NCBI GenBank assembly: GCA_007449985.2 | Contig: VIIQ02000848.1 | Span: 1-64,000, forward strand | DNA from: Desmodesmus armatus | Lineage: Eukaryota > Chlorophyta > Chlorophyceae > Sphaeropleales > Scenedesmaceae | DNA length: 64,000 nt | Direction: 5' to 3' | Shown: positions 56,279-64,000 of the stretch, one piece after another | Position numbering within the stretch: the stretch's first letter is position 1 | How the letters are laid out: the number at the start of each line of letters is the position of its first letter | Notes under the pieces: generated by a model | What the model was told of the DNA's origin: nothing | The model's database searches: none | Seen by the model: only the letters and a program-made list of their open reading frames with translations | Position numbers and translations under genes: made by a program

Positions 56279-58752
56279 CTACACCTTGACTCGTAATAAA
56301 GGCAGGGAACCTCCATGGCTCGTCCGGCTGTCTCCCGCCGTCACCACACCCCCCTCGCCGCTCCAGCTGCTGTTTCTGCTAGAGGCAGAAGAGCTCCTGC
56401 TGCTGGCCAACACTGTCACCACCACACCAGGGTCTGATGCACCCTTGCTGCTGTGCTCCTTGCTGCTGCTGCCGCTGCTGCCACCTGCTGCCACCCGCGC
56501 CTGCGCTGCCTTCAAGCGACCAGTCTGGTACCTGCACAGGACAGCACAGCACAGCAGCGACGACACAGCATGATGCAGCCAGTAGGGTATTGACCAATCG
56601 AAACCTGCCTATCCTGTAATTGGTTGTGGGAGAGGGGTAGCACTGCACCAGGCAGGTGTCACAGTCCCAGCCAGCCGCTGTGGAGGTACTTGCTGCTACC
56701 TTCTATGTCACTTTACAACATCTAGTTACACAACACTGCAGCTTCCTGACGGGAGTGCCAACTCTTGTCTCAACCCATCCCCTAACACACAGCATCCTCA
56801 CCAACCTAGCTCCTCCCTCCTCCCCCCGGCCCCCTCTCCCACGCCGTCACTCACCACAGGAGTCCGTCACCGTCGACGGAAGACCCCACCCACTGCAGCT
56901 TTGTGACGTGTGTGCCAACTCTCCCCGACCCAACCCCAATCATACAGCACCATCACGAAGCTAGCTACCCCTCCTCTCCCCGACCCACTACCCCAACCCA
57001 CCACTCACCACAAGAGTCCGCCAATAGCGATGGAGTAGCCCACCCACTGCAGCTTCGTGACGTGTGTGCCATACACCCACATGGCCACCAGGATGCAGGC
57101 CCACTCCTTCAGCACACCCGACAGACTCGTCGTCAGCGCTGACGTCAACCTGATAATTTTGAACACCACCAAATTCAAAATAGACGCCAGCAGACCGCTC
57201 AGAAGCACCATGGGGATCGCACCACTCCATTTCGCGTAATCATTCAACAGCCTCGGGCCTTCAACAATCACCGCTGGGAGGGATAGCGCTGCCATTGCGA
57301 AGGGAGCTACATGCGCGAGCGTGACCAGGGGTCCGGCGTCCAGGTGGTTTGCTTGCATCACCTTCTGCAGCGCGCAGCAGCGCGTGGCATCTGCCATGAT
57401 GGATGCGACCTGCAGGACAGGAGATAGAGACAGAGAGAGAGATGACGCGGAGTGGACGCCAGGCACGACGCATTAGTCAAGCGGGAGGACGTGTGTGACT
57501 GCGCCGCAGTCGCCACGTCCCCGCCATGCCCCCAGGTGCATAGGACACCCTGTATGCTTAGTGCCCCTGCAGCAGCTCTGCAACAACATGGAGTGCCTTG
57601 GTTAGGAGTGTGGTGGTGGTTTGTGTCGGCCTGTGTGCAGAATGAACGAGCCTCCCAGCCGACCAGGTGTATAGTGCAGGCGGAGGTCACTTGTTTTTTC
57701 TGTCACACTATAGGGGTCTTACCTGCAGGACGAAGCCCAGCGCGCTGAGGGTTATGTCGCCCCAGCTGGCGATGCCAACGCCTGTGCACACCACTGCAAC
57801 CTTCATGCTCTGGCTCCAGCCCAGCTTTTCATTGCCCATGATGATACCCATGAAGTAGATTGTGGCGGGACCAGACGCCTGCACAGCACAGCACAGCACA
57901 GCACGCAGGACACGGCGAAAACATCAGGGTGTGAGTTGCACAGGCACGAAGTGGCCAAGTGCTTGTGAACAGACCACATGGCAGCTGCTGTCCCACAGAT
58001 GTTGGCTTATGTATGATTGAGCCAGGTTGTCAAGCACTCAGCCAGAGTCACATCTAGGAGTGACTGCCTTCACAGCTGCTGCTGCTGCTGCTGCTGCTCT
58101 GTGTTGCGGTGAGCTGCATGAGTGCTGCTTGGTCTGCTGACACCAGATGGATATGAAGTAGTGTCACCACAAGTGGCCATGTGTTATATGTGGTATCGTG
58201 CCTGCACATGGATTCATGCTACTGCGCTGCTGCTGTCACCACTGCTGGTGCACTCTGCTGTCAGCCAGGCTGTAACTCTTGAGAGCAGGCAGTCAAACTC
58301 TGCTCTGACAGCTGCCATAAGAAAGCGCTGATGCATGTCGCACGTACCTTGAGCATCTGCACAGTAGGCACTGTGAGCATCCGAAGGGCTGCATTCCCGG
58401 TCACCAGCGTGGCTGCAAACAGAGCTCCAATCATGCCTACTTGGAAGTACAAGGCTGGCGAGCCATGCTCTCGTATGGTGTCCGGCATACCCAACGCCAT
58501 GACTGCTGCTCTGCTGGTAACTGTCGCGAGGAACATATGCCATAAGGCTAGACAGAAAGGGAAGTTGAACCCGGAGTAGGTGATGACGTGCTTATTGACG
58601 ATGATGATAGAGACAGAGCAGACAATCCAGAAGGCAACCCAGCAAGCAGCGTTGATCGCATAAGCTGTTGCTGAGGTGCTGGCTCCTCTGCTGCTGCCAT
58701 CGGTCGGGGAGGGAGTACGAGTGGATGGAAGTGGCTTGTACTCTGCACCCAT
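56279..58752 (-). CDS. Triose-phosphate/nucleotide-sugar translocator-family transporter, 404 aa
   Basis: Drug/metabolite-superfamily membrane carrier of the TPT/nucleotide-sugar type, expected in Golgi, ER or plastid envelope membranes; the substrate cannot be predicted. Exons 58752-58348, 57878-57723, 57409-57009 and 56531-56279 are phase-matched and sum to 405 codons. The N-terminal TPT signature reads CSVSIIIVNKHVITYSGFNF then PFCLALWHM. It is followed by LRMLTVPTVQMLK, NEKLGWSQSMKVAVVCTGV, and the second half NLVVFKIIRLTSALTTSLSG, EWACILVAMWVYG and WVGYSIAIGGLLWYQTGRLK. About ten hydrophobic helices are seen. The start is ATG 58752 because the longer frame would use TTG. The C-terminal tail (about 75 aa, Ser/Gly-rich) is cytosolic-looking and poorly conserved in type. 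Confidence 0.85.
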
Positions 58753-60027
58753 GCTGATGGTGCCACAGGCCAGCAATACTGATGTTGCTGTTTCTGCTGT
58801 GCTTGCTGCTGATGCCCTGATACCGACAGCGGACTTCAGCTGCTGCTCAACGGCTCAACAGAAGTGATATGGTGGAAGGTACATCATCGTCACAGCAAGA
58901 AACGAAGTGGCGAGTTTGAGAGGAAAGTTGGGCGCTGCTATGCTGCCCGGCAGCCCGTCTTGCGCCTTCACTCACACAGAGGGTGGAATCGAGTGGCAAG
59001 GCGATAGAACAGTGCCTCGTATAGTTTCTTCCTGAGTCCGAGAACAGTCCGTGTCAATTTCCGGTGCGACAGTTTGACTTCTTCTGGGACTGTCCGAAGT
59101 ACCACCATATGTTGATGCCCTTGCTTACACCTGCAGAGTATAGGGCAAATGGCCCACTGCATTCAACCCACCGATGCGACCCTTGTAAGCGCCTGGGGGC
59201 CCCCAGCAGGCCAAGTGGGGGCGCGCTCCCCAGGGTGATGTGCACAGCAAGCTTGCTGCCTTAAGATATTAATAAAATCCCAGTGGCAGTGTGGAAAACA
59301 AGGCGTGCACCAAGACAATCTTCTATAGCTGCACGATGATGAACGGGGGCGCCGTCCTTGTCCATGTGCCTGGTCGCTGGCCCCAGCAGCAACATTACTA
59401 CCATCTGCTTGCAGGAAATGTTGTTTCTCCAGTGGCCTGTGTGTTGCCCCAACCCCTATTTTCCTTCTGAGAACCTCAGCACCCAAGTCCCACTTCACTT
59501 GAGCCGAAGTGGCCACTTGATCGGCTCAAGTGGCGCCTGATTGTGTTGCTTCATTGGTGTGCTCTATGCATGTTGCTAAGAAGCTGTGCAATTGGCCCTC
59601 AAAGCCTTGATGTCTGCACTGGGATGCATTACAGCGTACGTGGACGTCATGCTGGATGCAATTTGCATCAACGGCTTGTATGAAGGATGAATTGACAACG
59701 ACAGAATTCACTCAAACACCTGCATACTGGTGCATCTTTCCTGCACTGTGCTCTGCTGATCAAAATGCAGTCCGCCTGGGCCCCGCACGCCGCCGCCGCC
59801 ACCACATCCCGTCAAGCTGCGTCGACACATGCACTTGCAGCCCTCGGCTGTGCCTTCAGCCTGTCACACACTCCCTTGTACACACTTGGCAGGCAACCCC
59901 CTTCACGCGTATAGGGGCACACAATCAACACCGCACTGAGAAGCCCTTCAGGTGGTGAAGGGGGGTTACCTGCCTAGTGGCAGCGGCCTGTATGCACACA
60001 CCACCACCACCAATGCCACAGGGCCCC
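58753..60027. other. Intergenic, about 1.3 kb
   Basis: Separates the MYND-gene stop from the transporter start. No gene recognised. It holds a duplicate of the MYND gene's last exon end at 59810-59885. Confidence 0.5.
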
Positions 60028-60105
60028 TCAAGCTGCGTCAACACATGCGTTTGCAGCCCTTGGCTGTGCCCTCAGCCTGTCACACACTTCCTTGTGCAGC
60101 GGCCT
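59810..60105 (-). repeat. Duplicated 3' end of the MYND gene
   Basis: The plus-strand block AAGCTGCGTCGACACATGCA, then GCAGCCCTCGGCTGTGCC and CAGCCTGTCACACACT, at 59812-59885 repeats at 60030-60103 with few changes. The 60030 copy is the coding end of the MYND exon. The other lacks the Cys-rich part. Confidence 0.75.
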
Positions 60106-62737
60106 GTGGCTCTTCTGGCAGTCCACACAGCAGTACCTCGCAACCCTGCAGGTCAAACAGCACAAAGACGGTCACAAGATGGTCACACTCATGCATGGCG
60201 CTCTTCATCCTTATAACCCTATACCCTATCATTCTCTTAACCCCTTACACACGCCGGCCATGAGCCTCTGCAGCAAGAGCTACCTCGGTACCAGTAGCTG
60301 AGTCCTTTGTACCTCCTGGGATAGGATTCATAAGCGTGTCTCACAGGTGAGACTTTGCCTCCAGCCCCCGGCAGCTTGGTTTGCTTGTGTGTGTGGCAAG
60401 CCGGTGAGAATCCGCCCCCTCTGGTAACTCCCTTGGAAAATGTGTGTCGTGCGCTGGTTCAGCGACTGCAACACAAGCACATACCTGCATGAGCCGCACT
60501 TGCCAGACTTCACTGCTGCTGCTTCAGTCAGTTCCACAATCCGTGTGCAGTGGGGGTTGTTGCAGGCCAGCGGGGTGGGCAGCGCGCTGCACACAGCACT
60601 CCCCAAGCTGGACACCTGCAGGCACAGCAAGCGGAAAGAATGGTGCTAAAAAGAAGGACGCGTGTTGCTTGGGATGAGCTCCTTGCAGGTTATGAGGGTC
60701 GCCCTTGAACTTTGGGGTGACTGGGCAGGCTTGAGAATGCGGTTGTATTGGGGTGGGGGGGAGGGTGTTACAAGTGGATACTTCCACTGCTTTAGAGACA
60801 AACAAGTACATGGACAGTTCGATGTGCCAATAGTGGAATCCTGGGTGGCTGCTGTACACCCCCCCACTCCACTGGAGGCAAGCTACCCTTCAAGTTGACA
60901 CACTCATCAACACATGAAAGGCGGCACATCCCCCCCCCCCCCCCCCCCCCCGCGCGCGCGCCACCCTCCTACGTCGTAGCGGGAATTCCTAGTGGGAATT
61001 CATATTCGAATTCACCTGTTCCACGAGTTCATCAGCCAGTAGGTCATCTGCGCCCTGCATCTCACTCCGCGCAACTGAAGCACCTGGCCGCATTGCGCCT
61101 GCAGCATACACACATACACAATTCAACTGTGTTGGGACGCACTGAATCGAAGCAACTTCACTGTCGTGTTGGATGTATACAGACTCAGTTTCCGGGATGC
61201 GATCCCTGTGTCTCAACACATCTCTTTACGTACTATGGTCCTCTCCCACACCACCACCCACCTGCACTGCTGCAGGCTGGTGACTCCCCTGCAGGAGAGC
61301 TCAGCTCCCCTACACATCCCCCAGCCATCCTACAGTGATGGCCAGTGCTGGCATGCAGCTGCCCAACACTAGAAAGTGCAAATGCAGGCAAACCTCTCCA
61401 TGCACACTGTTTGTACAGACTGGCACCATATACCCAACCCACCTGTAGTGCTGCAGCTGCTGGTAGCTCCACTGCAGGAAGACACAGCTTGCCTACACAG
61501 CACGCAGCCAGCCCACAATGCTGCCACTGCCTGACTCAATTCGCACCCCCCTCCCCCCTCCTCCCCTATACCCCCCCCGCCCCACCTGTAGTGCTGCAGC
61601 TTTTGCTGCTTCCACTGCAGGAGGACACAGCTTGCCCACACAACCACCCAGCCAGGCCACAGTGCTGGCCAGTGTTGTCATGCAGCTGCCCAACAAAGCC
61701 GTTGTCCCCCCCCCCCCGCCACTACAAAGTACCAATGCAGCAACGCCTCTCCATGCCAGCTGTTTGTACACACACCAACACCATACACCCAAACCCACCT
61801 ACCTGTAGTGCTGCAGCTGTTGCTGCTTCCACCGCAGGAGGGCACAACCTGCCTACACAACCACCTAGCCAGCCTACAGTACTGGCCAGAACCCCGTCAC
61901 CCCCTTCTGCACGCACCCCCTTCTGCACGCACCTGTAGTGCTGCAGCTGTTGCTGCTTCCGCTGCAGGGGGTGCCAGCTCCCCCACACAGCCACCCAGCC
62001 AGCCTATTGTACTGGCTAGTGTTGGCATGCAGCTGTCCAACAGAAGGCTTCGAGCCTCTGGGGGTACTCCCTGCTGAGGTATACTGCTGCCTGCACCAAC
62101 TGAGCAACAGCGCAGCACAGCACGGCACAGCACAGTGCAGCATGATACATCACATGACGTCACAACACAGCAAAACATGTACTGGGTGAAAGGCAATGAA
62201 AGTGGCAGAAGGCAAGTGTACTGTATTGTGGGAATCCTAGGGCCTGTTTGTGCGGGGGGGAGGGGGGTAGTAATGGATGTTGGGATGAAAGGGGGTGAGT
62301 TCTGTGGTCACAAAGCCCACAGTCGACACAGGGAGAGGGCTGAGCTAAGAACTAAACAACCCCCTCCGTCCCACTTTCACGGGTTTGTGTTGAGCCCTCT
62401 AGTGCAATGATGTGCGGCATGGCATGCTGTGTGACGTTGAATGCATGAGAAGGGTTTGTTCACACAAGCTATGCAGATCCAGCACAGGGCTAGTTTCAAA
62501 CGGTGTCAAACATTCACATCATACACGTGAACCAGTAAATGCATGATGTTTGATCCTGTTAGTGAGACGTACCTCGACTGCCTGGCAGCAAGCAACCAGG
62601 CCCCGCCCAGCAAGCACCAACCACCTGTGAGACGCACACCCACCCGCTGCTGCTGCTGCTGCTGCTGCTGGGGCAGCACGTACTGGGCCGCCCTGCTGCT
62701 GTGTCCCACCCTCTACTGTCCCAGCAGCAGCATCAGG

Positions 62738-62770
<33 letters not shown>

Positions 62771-63351
62771 GTCACCCCTTCCCGCACTTCCACTGAGGAT
62801 TCTACAGAGCTTCAGCACATTTAGTGACACCTCCAAAGCAGCCATGCTGCCGGCCATATCTTCTCCTTTTCCTGCTGCTGCAGCAGCATATAAAGCACCT
62901 TTCAAACAGCTCAGCAGCAGCTGAAACAGCGCGGGAGGGATCTTAACCTCCCTACTGCTGCTGCTGCTGGTTGGGGCTCAATTGATGGTGCTGCTGCTGC
63001 TGCTGCTGTTTGTTGGCAATCGGCAGCAGTGCCTAAGGCAGCTGTGAGAGCAGGGAGGTCTGCTGCGAGGCTGTTGCTGCAGCAGCTTGCCCCTGAACGC
63101 ACTGCTGCTTCAAGTGACTGCAGCTGCAGCTGCTGCTGCTGTTGCTGCTTTTGAACGAGAGCTGCAGTGTGGCGGCCACCAGCCTGTAGGTCTGTGTAAT
63201 CAAAGGGCGGCAAGGGGGGGGGGGGGGGGGGGGGGGGGGGGAGCAGGGGCAGGCATTAGGGGGCGCACGGAGTTGGAGGGGGGGGGTCCTGCTGTGAGGC
63301 TGGTGCTGCAGCAGCTTGCCACTGAATGCACTGCTGCCTCAAGTGAATGCA

Positions 63352-63383
<32 letters not shown>

Positions 63384-64000
63384 TGGATCAGTGCTGCAGT
63401 GTGGTGGCCACCAGCCTGTGGGTCTGTTAGACCAAAAGAGGCAGCACAGTTTGCAGGAGGGAGAGAGGGGGCAGGGGAGAGGGGACAGGTGCGAAGAGGG
63501 TCCAGGGCAGGAGTTGGCACACACTTAGGTTAGCAGGCAGTTTGGAGACTGGTGGTGGGGGGGGGGGGGACTGTCAACCTGTTGCTGCAGCAACGTGCCC
63601 CTGCATGCACTCCTGCTGCCAGCAACTGTGCGGCCTTATTGCCTCCGCACCCACGCACCCACCCCACAACCCACCCACCTGCCATCAGGCACCCCCCCCT
63701 CCACCAGCTGTGCATACAGCTCCCTGGATTTGGCCCTGACACCCCCCCCTCGCGCCTTCCTCCACTCGCCCCCCCCCCCCACCACCACCACCCACCTGCC
63801 ACCAGGCACCCTCTCACCAGTTGTGCATACAGCTCCATAAGTTTGGCCCTGACAGCCCCCCTATCCCCCCCCCCCCCCTAGCACAGCCACCATCCCACCA
63901 GCTGAGCGTACAGCCCCCCCCCCCCCTGGCCCTGCCACCCTCCCACCTGCTCCCCCCCCCCCCCATTCGTGCCCCCCCCACCTGCACCAGGCACCCTCCC
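60028..64000 (-). CDS. MYND zinc-finger protein, incomplete at 5' end (window edge)
   Basis: MYND fingers are protein-interaction zinc modules. The last exons are well fixed: 61098-61016, 60615-60485 and 60145-60028, phases matching. They give LACNNPHCTRIVEL, KCGSCR joined to VARYCCVDCQKSHRPLHKEV and CDRL, the complete Cys/His set of a MYND domain right at the C-terminus, followed by about 15 residues. Upstream parts are coding-looking but unresolved: KIPPALFQLLLSCLKGALYA followed by SLNVLKLCRILSGSA near 62780-62950, Gln/Ala-rich stretches near 62970-63510, and repeated ELYAQL exon ends near 63690-63840. These are interleaved with tandem duplicated exons, so no full model was built. The gene continues past 64000. 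Confidence 0.65.
61262..61961 (-). repeat. Tandem array of five 27-29-nt mini-exons in the MYND gene
   Basis: Units 61961-61933, about 61831-61803, 61614-61586, 61471-61443 and 61288-61262 each end in CACTACAG or CAGTGCAG followed by GTGNGN/GTAGGT donors. They encode E-A-A-T-A-A-A-L-Q-like peptides. Four have CTGCAG acceptors; the 61831 unit has GCGG in its place. Intronic flanks are also duplicated (CATGCCAGCTGTTTGTAC-like). Confidence 0.7.
63066..63640 (-). repeat. About 230-bp tandem duplication of a Gln-rich exon
   Basis: Blocks 63066-63205 and 63293-63435 are about 85-90% alike by eye. Both encode LQAGGRHTAAL or PQAGGHHTAAL, a poly-Gln run, then SLEAAV and SCCS. A third, shorter piece lies at 63575-63640. 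The units are separated by poly-G tracts (63209-63241, 63555-63570). Confidence 0.75.
63685..63995 (-). repeat. Tandem exon-end array at the right edge
   Basis: Three copies (63688-63745, 63800-63858 and 63885-63935) encode VRAKLMELYAQL, VRAKSRELYAQL and a decayed form. The first two are each followed by a donor-like GTGAG or GTGGA; the decayed form has GTGGGA. Long C-runs separate them. The array continues towards the window end. Confidence 0.65.

Overview
The window reads as nuclear DNA of a green alga, most likely a chlorophycean such as Sphaeropleales or Volvocales. The reasons are intron-dense genes with GTGAGT/GTAAGT donors and (T/C)GCAG acceptors, very abundant CTG/CAG triplet tracts, Ser-Pro-repeat cell-wall glycoprotein exons, and a PLATZ transcription factor. 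The placement is inference; no rRNA or organelle marker is present.

Layout. 1-3.9 kb: a decayed Tc1/mariner-IS630-type transposase gene on the plus strand. Its single GT-AG intron is filled by an intact antisense ORF resembling a zinc-binding Vsr-like nuclease. A second copy of the element's 5' end follows. 3.9-8.9 kb: no supportable gene. 8.9-20.9 kb: one very large secreted glycoprotein gene on the minus strand, with a signal peptide, Cys-rich exons, Ser-Pro linkers and 22 sushi-like modules. Sixteen of these modules are near-identical tandem repeats. 22.5-31.8 kb: an 11-exon PLATZ zinc-finger regulator of about 2,099 residues (minus). 32.8-35.6 kb: a secreted CAP/SCP-domain protein (minus). 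35.9-40.3 kb: an AAAP-family amino-acid permease (minus). 43.9-47.9 kb: an F-box/LRR protein (minus). 48.3-50.3 kb: an unrecognised low-complexity protein (minus). 51.6-55.4 kb: a CACTA-type transposon with 3-bp target duplication, apparently non-autonomous. 56.3-58.8 kb: a TPT/nucleotide-sugar-transporter-type membrane protein (minus). 60.0 kb to the right edge: a MYND-finger gene, incomplete at its 5' end (minus).

Gene models were assembled by hand from splice sites and reading phase. Wherever exon coordinates are listed, consecutive exons are phase-compatible. All eight host genes lie on the minus strand; only the Tc1-like relic is plus. Functionally they are unrelated housekeeping, regulatory and wall genes, with no sign of a cluster or operon.

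The recurring oddity is repeated small tandem duplication of exon-intron junctions inside genes. It affects the wall protein, CAP, F-box/LRR and MYND genes, leaving arrays of decayed or alternative mini-exons. The most novel-looking single object is the intron-nested antisense nuclease ORF at 1.0-1.8 kb.
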